A stretch of DNA of 64,000 bases, taken from the NCBI GenBank assembly GCA_013397865.1, contig VZTI01003402.1:434001-498000 (forward strand), read 5' to 3'. The translations under genes were made by a program, and so were the position numbers. Positions within the stretch are counted from its first letter, which is position 1. The number at the start of each line of letters is the position of its first letter. Below the pieces are notes generated by a model. It had not been told where the DNA came from. It ran no database searches and saw only the letters and a list, made by a program, of their open reading frames with translations. Shown one piece after another: positions 10,663 through 23,800 of the stretch. The DNA is from Struthidea cinerea (Eukaryota > Chordata > Aves > Passeriformes > Corcoracidae).

Positions 10663-13600
10663 TTGACTGAATTTCCCACTTAGCGCCTGTTGACTGAATT
10701 TATAGGTCAGTGCCCTCACAAGCCTTAGAACTGGGCTAAACTCCTTAACATACTTTTTTTTCCCCTTCTTTTAGGAAACACAATGACAATTAAATAATTC
10801 TCAAGCATCATCCAAAGAGAAAAAAAAAAAAACCAAACCCTAAAAAGAAGGTATTAATGGGGTAATTGAGCTTGTATCAAGAAGCAAAGCCACACATAAT
10901 CCCACCCCAAAGGGGACTGTCTCATTAGATCTGCTCTGCAGGGAGGTATTTGCCCGGCTGCTGAGCTGGCTGGGCTGAGCCCCAGTAGCCTCCACTGGCA
11001 CATCGATGGAAAGAATATTACAGCAAGCCCACAGGCCTGGGGGAGAGATCAGACCAATATATCAGCAAAGGAGGCATCAGAACAAATGAGGGAGCACATG
11101 AGCTGTGTTTCAGCTAAAATCTCTACATCCTGAATGACTACAGCTTGTTTACACACCTAATGGGGAGTGGTGCAGATGGGAAGTGGGATTTAAAGCCATC
11201 ACAGAACTTTAAAAATAGCACAGTGAAAGTCATTGTTCCCCTTCTCAATTAGGAGGAGAGGAAATGGAAACGCATGAGTGTAGAGGCTTTCTGCTCCAGC
11301 CCTGAGGGAATGACCCGGAGTCATGAGAATATAGGCCAGATATTGAAGCAAAGAATGAGAAGCAGCAGGAGACAATGGAATGTAATTTGTGTGCATAGAC
11401 TGTAGCAGTCTATGCAGAAAGAATCGCAGAACATTCTATGGAGAGAATATTTTGTATTGCTGTGGGCAACTGCTTATCCATGAGCAGAAGTGGAAAACTG
11501 CTGGTGAGATGGAATAAGAGCCTTCATTGAACCTTGGTTTCACAGTGGACCACGCAGTATCATTTCGCTAACATGGACATTGTTTTGAGTGGTAACATTA
11601 AGTATGTGATTGTTTTGAGTGGTAACATTAAGTATGTGATTAAACAGAGCAAAGAAAAATATACATCATACACACAGGGAAAATCTTTGCTGTGTCCTTG
11701 GGGAAACTGCAAAAGTGTTGTTTTCCAAGTTACTTGGAGTTAGAAGGGAGAAGTACTGAAGACTGTGTAGAAGAGAACACTGGTGTATGGTCCAAGGGAC
11801 GAGCAAGCCTGTTTCTCTTTGGAACTGGGTGTATTACTGAAAGCATTTTTAAAGGCACGAAAATTCACATAAGGATTTTCCAGTTTGTAAACAGTCAGAA
11901 GCAAGATGATAAGGAAAAAAGGAGATTATCACTATAGGCTAGCATTCGGAGTAGGGCATGAAGAAAGAATAGGGCATGGGGTGAAGGAGAAGCTACATTC
12001 CAGACAGGAGTTACTGCACATGGTGAAGGGAAGCTACTGCTTGAGGAGCAGGATAGTCAGGGACTGGGGGACAGTCAGATTGGAGGAGGAAAGAAGTCAG
12101 CTCTGAGAGGCGTATGTGGATGGAAGAGTGAAAATCAAGACACAGAGAAGAGAAATGAGTGAGGATGGAAAAAGGAAACACGTGTTTGTGAGCAAAAATA
12201 GTTACGGTCGTGGGAAGCCTGTGGAAACAGACTATTTGTTCCAGGTGTTTAACCGTAACCAACCGTAGTATTTAGAAGAAACACTGCTAAATTGCAGTAA
12301 CAATATCTTTGTGAAGTAGGTAAGTGCTGACAGGGGAGCAAGGCAAAGATGGAAAGACTGAAAGGCAGTGGAGGAGTGAGTCTCTGTTGGTGTGGGACTA
12401 GAAGGTGAGCAACCTCACACTGAGCGCAGAGCTAGACTTTGTGTCTCTTCGCTTGTGAGTATACACTGTGAGTGCCCCAGGCTCTGCCGGCTCATCATCA
12501 AAGACACCTGAAATCACTGTTTAGATCAAACTTCAGAGTGCTGCCAAAGTACCCCAAACTGTTCTCTGGGCTCGACCCTTTTGAAATAAAGGGATCAGTG
12601 TGTTCTGGACATCCCAAGTGCCAGGAAGCAGAAAAGGAGAAGGTGTAATTGTAGACATGAAGCTATAATTATAGTAAAGAGAGAGGACTTGACATATACA
12701 AATTGGACAGTGAGACTTTCTTCAATTGTTGTAGTGAGATGTATACCGGTTAAGCTATGCTGGTAGCTACTCTTCCCCCAAAAGTGAAATAGATGTGCAT
12801 TAATCATCTCTGCATTGGTGTAACTGATACCATCAAAGGGAGGGAGGGAAGGAATAAGTTGCTCCGAAAGAATTATATTGGTTAAAAAAAATCCTCTCTA
12901 ACAAAATTACTTTCCTAACAAAATGTTTGAATTTTTAAGAAAGACAACAAATTTTGGATACTGATTTCTTTTAAAGCTTGTTTTCATAAAAAAATAGCTA
13001 AAACTTTGCACATGGAGTACATTCCCTACATCTTTATTGGCCTTCCCAGTCTGTGACAGGCTTTGTAGGGACTCAATCCTTGGTTTGTTGTCACCGTGCT
13101 CTCCCAAAGATGGGCGTAGGGGTACTTGACACATGATTCTCTTCCACCCTTAGTTCTGTAGCAGCAGGAGCTCTTTTTACTATTACCTTTTCCAGGGGCC
13201 ACTCTTAAGTTTATTTGGGGGGCAATAAAGGTCATGTCCCAAGGAGAGGGTTGCTCTGTTCTTTCAACACTTCCCATTAGTTTTTATGGGGGATGGAAAA
13301 GATGATCCTACCTGGAACCTCAGTAGATCCCAACATGGTTCATAACTTCATAGGCAAAGCTGAGGAGTCTGATGTATGTTTTGTAGGTTTATCATTGTTT
13401 GAACCTCCATATACTTTTGGGCTTTAGAATTAAAAGCATACTGCAGAAACTTTTTCTACTTCATGTTACTTAATTTTGGTCCCAGAGACTTGAGCTGAAA
13501 ATTTAGATCAACACCCGACTTGACTCAGATTTAGCTCTGACTCTAATTTCAAAAAAGGCATAGATTTGCAGGGCTTTGAAAAGATTTGAAGAAAGTAAAA

Positions 13601-14683
13601 CTCTGCCAATGTCCATTTGAACAGATCTTTAGCAGTAGCAGTGAAAGAAATTAAATCACTTTTTGAAGAAGAGTAAACCAGTGTGAGGATTTATTCACAC
13701 AGGATAAAGTAGGAGTGAATCTGTAACACAGTCCTGTTTTTTACCAATTATTTGACCACTACAAGGACTCAACCCTGGCAGTGTCTGTCAGGCACCACTA
13801 GCAGGCCTTTGTGTTTTCTCTTTGTGCAATCAGAAATGTGAACGGCATCTAATATATTAAATATGATTCAAAAGCTGTTTTTCTTGCATATTTTCTGCAC
13901 TAAAATTAGTATTATAGACATAAATGAGCAGCCAGGATTAAATGTTTGCAGAACATGTTACAAAGGGTTCTAAAACATTCCCAGAATAAAGATGGCTAAC
14001 AGGTCAGAATAGAGCGTGCTGCACAAAGGCAAGGAAGAGGGAAGGAGTCTTTTGACCTAAGGCTGTAGGGCACTGAGTCAAATCTCCTCTCACAGAGCCC
14101 CATGAAGTTTCTCATGAAACCTCAGGCAAAACAAGCCTGATCTCCAGGATGGAAGTCACATTGGAGTGGATCTTTTAGAAGTCACAGGGCCGAAGGGATC
14201 TTTCTGCAATTTGGCCATGTTCTTCCTATGAGTTTCAGGACCAGGACACAGGAGTGACTCCAACCCCATTAACGAATGGTTTCCACCATTCCGCATAGAG
14301 CCAGACCCTTAGTTACGTAAAACCAGTTGAAACTGGTGGGGAGAAACCAGGTTGCCAGTTACAAATATGCATGTACTTACTGTAAGTTAATACTAGTTGC
14401 TGACCATGGGCCATCTGCAGAAGTCTGCTGTAGATGACTGCAGCCTCTATTGTGATTGACTTTACCAGAAACAGTCATTGCAAAGTGAACATCAAAAGTA
14501 ATGTCAGAAAATCTTTCATCCTCCTGTCTGTGACAACAAACCATTAGGTAGAAAAAATATACAGCATTAAACCTCACAGGTATGAGCAACAGCTGATGCT
14601 GACATAGCTATAATGTAGTCAGGGGATAAATGTTAAATTAACAAGTCATTCTGATTATCTTACAATTTTCCCCAGAGCCCACA
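10663..14683. other. ICOS upstream region, no gene recognised
   Basis: AT-rich unique sequence with an A-rich tract near 10822 and a perfect 30-bp tandem duplication at 11579-11638. ORFs here are short and lack recognisable domains. Confidence 0.5.
11579..11638. repeat. Perfect 30-bp tandem duplication
   Basis: Two identical adjacent 30-base units starting ATTGTTTTGAGTGGTAACAT, followed by the first two bases of a third. No difference between copies was seen, so the duplication is recent. Confidence 0.95.
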
Positions 14684-14693
14684 AACCACTTCC
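14684..14693 (+). promoter_or_regulatory. Possible RUNX-ETS composite site upstream of ICOS
   Basis: AACCAC, a RUNX core, is directly followed by TTCC, an ETS core, about 70 bases upstream of the ICOS start codon. Such pairs occur in T-cell promoters and enhancers. The motif is short and its role here is inference. No clear TATA box at a fixed distance was found. Confidence 0.25.
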
Positions 14694-14762
14694 TTTTCAA
14701 CCCATGTGTTCTTCCCCGTCTTCACAGTAGACAGAAGGCTGATGCCTCTGTGTCAGGCAGGC

Positions 14763-14820
14763 ATGAAGGCAGTTGCTGTAATTTTCTGTGTCCTCTGCTT
14801 TCAGTTTGAAGCCCTGTACG
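14763..14820 (+). CDS. ICOS: ICOS exon 1: start codon and signal peptide
   Basis: Nineteen codons plus one base, followed by a consensus donor GTGAGT at 14821, so the intron is phase 1. The peptide starts MKAVAVIFCVLCFQFEALY and has a Lys after Met and a hydrophobic core, as expected for a secretory signal. I chose the ATG at 14763 because it gives a signal of normal length that aligns with human ICOS, and it has G at -3. An in-frame ATG seven codons upstream (14742) has a weaker context, with C at -3 and C at +4, and would add MPLCQAG. It could be used as an alternative start. Confidence 0.88.
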
Positions 14821-17800
14821 GTGAGTAACATTTTGGATTATTCTCCTTGGGGTCTCTATAGAATATAACTTAGCCAATGATGGGAGACAGTAAATGAGGC
14901 ATGATAGCAAGGGGTTAGAGGAATAAAGGTAATGGAGGGTAATGGCTGCAAAAAGACTGCTTTCAACTTTAATATCACTGGAGTTGGTGGGAAGAGAATT
15001 CCTGCCAGCATAGGGCATTTGTTCCGAAACGAAAAAGTACAAGTTTTCATTGTTTATGTTCTTTAACTCATCTGCTCAGTGTTACCCTTTAGCTGTTTAG
15101 ATTGTAGTGCTCCAGCCAGTTTCCCTTGATGGAAGTAAGATCTCATAGCAGCATGATGGTGAATAATAAAGAGAAACCAAATTATCAATATTAAACCTGT
15201 TCTCATGTGGGCAGGGAATTTTTATACTAGGAAAATGTATATGGCATGTAAAAGTAGATGAGATCATTTTGGTGCAGGCTTGAAACACAGACTTAAGAGG
15301 AAGCATGGCATTCCTGTGCTGTGTTTGAGAAGGTACACAGTGACAGCACCAATCTCAGTCCAGCCATAAACATGGATGTGGATTTAACAAGATTCTGTGT
15401 TTTATCTGAGCTATGCAAAATAAAATATCACAACTTTATCTGTAACCTCTCTGAAACCCACATATTAATGGATCAGGATGGAAATACAGATAATAACTGA
15501 TTAAAAAGAGTCTTTTTTTCCATACATATTCTGTCCAAGGATTTGGTGCGATGCATCATGTAAGTAAGATCTGAGATTTAGTGTGCACAGTTGCTAAAAA
15601 ACATCTAAATACGCTCCTTTGAAGGTCATGCCAAGGGCTATTAAATGCTTTTTTCATACAGAACGTAAGCTTTTCTAGCAATAAAAACTAGTTTTCAGCT
15701 CTTTAGGTAATGCAGATACCTTTTTGAAGGCTAACTAGTACATGGATAGTATATTAGGTTTTCAGATAGAATGAAAAGGTGGGGGAAATCACAGGAAAGA
15801 GTAATTGTAATCAGTATCTTTAAAGGGAGTTCTCCTTGCAATGTTGTTTTTAAAACTACTAACAAAAAAATCCTTTCAGTTTGGTTCCATACTTCTCACC
15901 TAGTCAGTTTAGCATGAATACCTGACCAGCATGATTTACACATGGCTGAAGGTATCTAGAAGGCCTTTCCTTGTGGGAAGAAATGAACTGTAATTTTGAG
16001 GGTTCAAATAATTGTTCCATCTGACACCACCATTTCTCCCTTCTTTCTCCCTTCCTTCAAATATGGAGGATAGGATTTGGGCAGGGGACTGGGTAAAGGA
16101 GATGACAAGAGAAAGAAACTGCCTGTAAGAAGAAATGGGATCTCTCATGTTTTTTGTCGTACAGTGTTCTCAGCATAACTTGTGACCTATGGCTGTAAAT
16201 AGGTCACAGGAGGTGATACATATGTGTGCATGTGTGCATTATGATTTGATAACCCAGTTGTGATAAAGAAATTGTTCATAAGAGCAGGGAGCCTCTCTGT
16301 TGCCTGCAGAGAAACATGGGCAATGGGATTTTGGAGTACAGAGCTGTAGGCAGGATTCCACAGCACTTGAGGCCCTTGCTATGAAACATGGCACACGAGC
16401 TTTTGCACACCAACATTTGCAAAGCATTATCACTCTTCACCCACGGATCTCCTGTTGTCAATACAGGAGGAAACCATGGTAATTTCTTAGAAGGGCTTCT
16501 GAAATATTATCAACAGTGGCTATTGTTTCCATGGTCTATTTCATAAGAATTTTGGTATTTCTCAACATAAATTATACCATAGAAATAATTCAGATTAAAG
16601 ATGGCTTCCTAGAATAATTCTAGCTTTGCCCAGAAGCACTCCTTCCTCTCTTAATCCTGGATTCTTGAAAGATAGGAACATGTTAGTTTTAGGCATATGA
16701 CTAATGACACTAATTTGACAGCGTCATCTTTCAGAGTGGCTTGAAGGGTCAAAACTATAGCAACCTAAAAACTGTATGTAGTTTCATTATACATTTAGTA
16801 TTAACAAAATGTATTTGTTGTAAAGGCAGCATCTGCAATTTCCTTGCTCATCTTCTAAGGCAAACACACACAAGTGAAATTATGCTTGTTCTTTTTATCA
16901 GCGAGTTAGTTTTCTGAGAGCTGGGGCAGATAATATAAACAGCAAGAAAACCGAGTAAGAGTATTCTGCTCTCCTACTCTAAACCCCAAGTTGAAAAGTG
17001 ATTGAAAGTGGTTTCTAAACTTCTGTTAGGACCAAAATGCGTAACGGATTGGTGAGGTTTTCAAATAGTGCTGTGTCTGCCAAAGAGCTACTAGAAAGCT
17101 CAAAATTTCAATCCCATTAAAATGGAAACAATACACTTTCCATTGTCCTTGGTATCCAAGCACACTACCATTGAAATTCCCAAACTTCTGCCAAAAGTCT
17201 TTCTTGCTGCACTGAAGATGAAATTGAGATGGAAATGTATATAACTGTAAATACACTTATATACAAATGTACACACACGCACACCCTCCTTCAGAGTTTA
17301 ACATAACAAGATGTTACTTTCATACACATGTTAATCTCTCAGATTTGTATCTAAACCACAATATTTGTCTGGGCACTCTGCTTCACGTCAGGTGAGCCAG
17401 GAACAACTCCATGCAACTCCACATTGTGACAATGCTAGGAAAGAAATGAAAGATTTGTTTCCTCTTGTCTCAAATCTTTGTATGCAATTGAATTATCTCT
17501 TCTATGAAAAATAACAAAAAGGAATCTTACAGCCATATTTAAGCATTTTCACTGCTGAACCAGTGAAAATCTTCTGTTCAATTTCAGCAATACCATAATG
17601 TAGACTTTTATTCACATATTTTGGATGTAGAATTAGGGAGAATTAGTCAGTGAATCTCTCAATATTATTGGATGTTTAAACCCCAGTTTCCTATCTCACA
17701 TCCCACTAAATGTACATGCATTCTGACTGGAGCTTGGCAAGAAACATCCCAAATGTGTCTGGCCATAGTGCTACAGGTTGATATGATTACCCTAGGAATG

Positions 17801-20800
17801 AATGGGTACAAATGGGCACAGAAGATCAGCAGTCAGGCACAGGGAGGGGGAACGAGCAACTTTTTAGTTGTGCATTTAAATTAGGAGCTGATGCGGAATA
17901 GCTGGTGAGTTGGAAATTTGTATCATCTCTCACCCATTGTGGTCATCCATGTGGACAAGTTGTGTTTTAATCTCAGGCACTGTTAATCTAATTCTAAAGT
18001 GTGCCGCCTTTATCCTATGATAAGCACACTCTTCTATGTGTGTGGTGGCCGGTGACCATACCTTTATGTTAAGGTGACCAAAAGGCTTTTCCCAGGGTGC
18101 ATGGTTCTGTTAAATTAATCTATTCCAGTTTGAATTCCCCGGATGGCTGCTGGCCTTGGCCCCTCGTCACTCCCCCGGGGCTCTCCCATTGGTCTCCGCT
18201 CCCTGATCCCGCCTTTTCCCCGGCCCCAGGAAAAACCCAAAATTAGCCATTGTTCTCGTATTTGCCTCTGCGACCCTCGACAGTGAAGATGCGATAAACT
18301 CTCCTGCCGAAATGCAAGCAAATACCCTTCCTGACTCTTTGCTACTGACGTAATACTGAACCTGCCCAGGCTTCTGTGGGAGCGTGCGGGGCCCCACGGA
18401 GCCAGGAAGGAACGGTATTATATATGGGCACTTGTTTCAGGGGAATACTAATTACATCACTTTTACCAAAATGCTCATTCAGAGAAATATATTACTGAGT
18501 CTTTCTTGAAAACAGGCATTTTAGGCTTCTGGGTTGGAGAGAATACAAAACAATCTTTCAGCTTGCCACAAGGTCACATGAACTAGATGCTTAATGACCT
18601 CTCTCTGCCCTTTTCCATTAAAAACAAGCATTAAAATCATGATCTCTGACAAACATTTTAACCCACAGGGTATGAAAGGGCAATTTCATTAGCTAAAAGT
18701 CAAATTGAACTACTCTCAGAGACAAACAGAGGAAACAAATTTAAAGTTGATACTTTAGTGCTCAGAGTAGGGTTGTCCCAGGCTCTTCTAGGGCATCGAA
18801 GGAATATGGCACCACTGGGCTCTGTAGCTGCCCTGACAGAGGCAGCATCTGCCTTTCCTCTCAGATGACCAGTGACAAATGTAGAGGTTTCAGCTCCAGG
18901 TGGATGCTTCTTAAAAGTATCAGATTACCTTATGCATTCATCATGCTCCCTAGCTTCTGCTGTACATGTGGTTTTTTCTTCTGTTCCCTAAATAATTTGT
19001 TGGCTGTTTGGCCTAGTTTTTAAGGTATGTGTTACCAAACTACAGGACGTCAAACTACAGAGCATTTTAAATGACCTTTATCTCAAATGCTGTTTTCATA
19101 GCAACTGTTTTCTTTCATCATTCAACGTATAAGTAATTAAGAATTATTTCTTTATTTGACCTTGCTCTCAGCTTTTCAGACTATATAACATTTTAAGGGT
19201 TATAACATTTTAAGGGTTTGCACTTTCTGTCTGTGCCTGCAGTGGTTCTAGAGCTCTATTCCACTGTGGCTTGGCAAGTTGTGTGTTTTCTCTGCCTTAT
19301 CTTCACACCAGTTGTGTGTTTTCTCTGCCTTATCTTTACAGAAGATGCTAAATACCTTGTCTGTTATCATACACTTAAGAAATAGTCCTGAGAGAAGTAC
19401 AGGTATTAGAACTGTCACTGAATTAGATAAGGGCGCTCGCTGACTGTGCACAGTAAACCAGGAAGAATTTGATAACTAGGAAAGTGGTAAATCAATCAAG
19501 AAGGGATAACAGTTTCTATTGCTCTCTAACCGAGCACCGCAAAGTGTCTTCCAGAAGCCCATTAGCTTCTGTGTCACACTAAAGATATTTTAAATGAGTA
19601 TCATTCATTTCAATGCCCTTGCCAATGGCAGTAACCGGGGAGCAAGAATTCAAAGAAGGAAAAAGCATGAACACTAAAAGATTGAAAGAGTTGAGATCAT
19701 ACAAAGGTTCTCAAAAGAGAAAGATCCTATGTTCCTGTGCACATACAGGCCAAATGTCAAAGATAACAGGTGCCTTGGAAAAAAAAAGATTATTTATGCT
19801 ATGCAATCAGTGCCATACCTGGCACAGCTGGGGATCTAGTCTGTGTGGATCTAGACTAGCATGTAGCAGTTACAAGAATAGGATAGTGCATCAAAGTCTC
19901 TAAGTATTTGCCCTGTATTTCCTTAGCATCGTAAAATCCTGATGTAGATATATTTCGTTCTAAGCAGCATCTGAAGAACTTACTCAGGCTACCAGAAAAG
20001 AGGAAAAGCAGATAGAGTTTTTTTCTGTTTGTCTGTCTACCTATCTGAACATTTAACTTTAGGGCACCGCAAAAAGAAAAATTCCAAATGAAACATTATC
20101 AGACTGTGCTATATTGCCAGTACTATTAACCAATCCAAAGTGTTGCCATAGTGTATGGTGATGGAGGCAGCAGTTTAAAAAACAAAACCAGAACAATTTT
20201 TAAAAATGTGTCTGTGTTCTGTAATGAAGGTCACCTATGAAGAATGAGAGAAAAAGTTGCTATTGGAAAAGGAACTAAACCGTATGCATTGCTTGAATAT
20301 TTTCTTGCTGTATGTATTGGAACATTGTCCAGATAATTATAACATATTTCGATGCAGTGTTAAGCAGTGGGGGAAGCAGAATAAACCTTGATGGAAATTA
20401 ATACTTTGGTCTGGGAAAAATATAATGCTGGCTCATTGCAAAATCAGGATTCATGAGAAATCAAAAGTATGCTTTTTTATTTCGGGCAGATTTCCTCAGT
20501 ATCTTGGTGAAAGTTTTACTTTCACGTCAGTTCTGTTTCTGAAGTACACCTATTACTTTGCAGAGGTGTTTTAAGAATTTGTGAATGTTATATGTATGAT
20601 CAATATAAATTCTTGCCCTGGGCATTTTCTTTCTACTTTGATTTTTATATTTCATTCTTTTACCATATCGTATGACTTTAGAGTGTAACACAGAAATGAT
20701 CAGATAGGATAATGATACAAATTTTAAAATAGCTTCAGCATCTTAACATTGCATGGCTCAACCTCTGTTTCTGCAGTGCTCTTCTTGAATTTTAAACAGA

Positions 20801-23800
20801 AAACAATTTTGTATTTTTCAGGAGTTGATGGCTGCTCATCATGTCTGTGCAAAAATATAGGTAAGATGCATTTGCCTAATTTGGTTTACAGTTTTAAATG
20901 CCTTTCTACATCAGAAAATACTGCCCTTGAAGAAAAAAACTCTCATTTTTTACCACACATTTTAACATTTTTTGTCCGAGGCAGTTTTCTGTGCTATTGG
21001 TTGCTGACTTTACAAAGTCAAATTGTGAGTTAGCAGGACATCTTCAGTCAATTTACTTTCTTTGCTTCTGCAAGAAGATTGTAAAATGAGAGTTGCACAA
21101 CATCTGAGAGTTTTTCGTAGAGATTTTGGGAAGGTCAAATGTGATTCCTGGCTTGCATGTGGGTGCATGCACACAGTGACATTTGTTCTCGATGCCTTCC
21201 GTTATTTGAGCGATAATGGTGCTATAGCCATCTAAGTAATTAGGTTGAAACTTCTTGTCATGCCTCAGATCTTATCTATCCACAAAGCCTTATCTATTCC
21301 ACAAAGACAAGTCAGGTCCTGTGGTTAAGGCAGTTATGTAGGAGCTTGGGGTTCACATCCCGTTTTAAATTTGCAGCTACATCATCAAACTGGCTGGGCG
21401 GCCAGGCCCAGAGAGTGGTGGTGAATAGAGTTACATCCAGCTGGTGGCCTCTTACAAGTGGGGTTCCCCAGGGCTCAGTTCTGGGGCCAGTTCTGTTTAA
21501 TATCTTTATCAATGACCTCAGTGAGGGGTGCATCTTCAGTAAATTTGCAGATGACACCAAGTCAGGTGGATGTGTTAGGTTTAGTCGTGGGCTTGGCAAT
21601 GCTGGGTTAATGCTTGGACTTGATGAGCTTAAGGGTCTTTTCTATTCTAAATGATTTTATAATTCCACGTTCAGTAGGGTACAGATTACGAACCATAAAC
21701 CAGAGATAATTATTATCATCATCATCATCATCTTTGTCCCACCTGTTTTATCTGTGAATAGGACAATCTGATACTGAGGCAGGGATTATATGTCTATACA
21801 GTGTTTGGTTCAGGAGGCCTTTAAACAATATCTACGAACTGATATTGTAAGTAATATTAATAACTTTATCATTTAGTAATTTAGTAGCAAGAAATATTAT
21901 CAAGGTCACTGATCTAATGCTAACAGTAACCTCATCAGCCTTAGAGCTGGCAACAGGCCAGGTCTCATTTATTTTATCAGTAATGTCTGACACAACCAGA
22001 ATGATGCACTGGTATCTCATCATGAGGGCTGATTTCCACAGCCAGACCATTCTGAGTACCTACATGCCTTAAATTACAATCACAGGGTTCATTTGTTTTA
22101 TTTACACAATGAATAGTGTAAATAATTTCTTAGCACTTTAAGGATTCTTTTCACTGCTGTGTGAGTGACTAACTGTTTTCATGTGTTCAGATCAGCCCCA
22201 TGTCTCTGACCCCCAGGTGATGGTGGAATTTGAAAACGGAAACTTCAATTTCACATTCCCCAACCCCAAAAATGTGAGCGAGTTCAGCATGACCCTCTTC
22301 AAAGGGAGTGAAAAGAAGGAAATCTGTGCACTCCATTTGAGCGAAGAGAGAGTTATCTCCAAGAGTAATGTCAGCTATTGTCAGACACAGAATTCAAGTA
22401 GCAGCACCACTTTCATTCTTAAAAATCTGGGAAGAAAACATATTGACATTTATACCTACTGCCTGGAGATATTCTTACCCCCTCCTTACATATATTGCTG
22501 TCTGAAAGAAACCTATTTGTACATCCAAGGTAAGTTTACTTCTCCCCTGACTTCAGTTTACTGATAAGTAGACATTGGGCATAGCTATGCTGCAGTGAAA
22601 AATGTGACTAGAGTTTGCACAGCTAATTACCAGGCAGCTTAAAACTGCTTAGCAGGGGGCTGGTGACAGTGGAGCTGTGTTGGCGGACTGCTCAGCATGT
22701 TCTCTCCATATTTATTCATCTTCTTGGGCAGGTTTTGCAGGCCATGCTGAGCTTTGCATATTGGTGGTGGTACCCAAGTTAGCTTGACTACCGCTTCTAG
22801 AATACTTCACTCTCACCTTTGCAATTTGCCTTGTCCATTTTTTAAGCTGCTGAATATAAATGTTAAGATTAGGTCTAGCCAGTGGAAAAAAAAATCCATT
22901 CTGAGAGCTATCTTCATACGCCTAGGATTAAAGAAAATCAATTGTCAAATATCCATATTAGCTGTGCTATATGGAACTCTCTGACACCATTGAAGTGTGA
23001 AGAAGATGGTGTTCACCTCTCTGAAGCAGACCTTCAGCTTTAGAGCCTTCTTAGAGCAGAAGAGATCCACAGCTGTTGAGAAGTTTTAGCCATTTACTGA
23101 GAAGGGCGTGGACTAACTCCAGAAGACTAACTGCCCAGGCTTTAATTTTGACCTGGCTTTCATTCAGTGGCTCTTTGGTATACTAAAATGAAAGAGTCAA
23201 TAGTGGTTTGACTCACACCGGTTCTTCGTTCTCCATACAGTTCAGTTGCAACATGGTACTGCCTGTTGTCCTTCCCTTGCTTTCTTTTTCTCTCTTCCAG
23301 CACCAGGAATAAACAAAGATAGAAGCTGAAATGCTAAGGCAATTACATGGTTGGGTCAAGTTGTCTCTCAATCCTCTCTGAATTTAAAAAGCTTCTCCGA
23401 CTCAAGCTGTGACATTTGGTTTTGTCTGCAGTGTCCATTTCCACTTGCATGGATAGCCAGATGCTCGGAGTTTTTTCTAAATGTTTCACACCCTGTCATA
23501 TTTTCTCCCAGATCTGGGCAAGGATAATCTTGAGTACCTCAGCTTGCCTTCCTATCCAAACATGACTTCCAAAGTCTATCCTTTGTTTGACCAGGCTGCC
23601 CTTTAAATCACCTATGGTACTTACGGCATATAAGCTTAAACCTTGTTCAGATCTGAAACACCATGTTGGAGGTTAGGATTTTTCTGTTTTTTTTTTTATT
23701 TTTTTTCTCAGCATGCTCTCAAGCCTGGCTTGGTTTCTTTTCAGTCTACACTTTCAGTACTGTGTACCAACAGTTTCACCTCTTTTCCTGAAAAAATGCC

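Larger units (their letters stand above)
14821..22190 (+). other. ICOS intron 1 (7.4 kb)
   Basis: Phase-1 intron between the signal and Ig exons. It contains a perfect 10-bp hairpin with AGGTCA half-sites (16181-16208), a GC-rich repeat-like block (about 18115-18420), two small direct duplications (19190-19340), the candidate 39-nt exon (20822-20860), a chimeric CR1 fragment (about 21388-21664) and an ATC microsatellite (about 21711-21732). The rest is AT-rich unique sequence. Confidence 0.85.

Noticed and set aside
1..14700. Search for CTLA4 or CD28 exons upstream of ICOS
   Set aside because: No MYPPPY-type Ig exon or recognisable tail exon was found on the + strand; these genes probably lie outside the window.
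20749..21033. 94-codon ORF read as one protein
   Set aside because: It merely spans the 39-nt candidate exon and flanking intron; the splice sites explain the coding-like part better.
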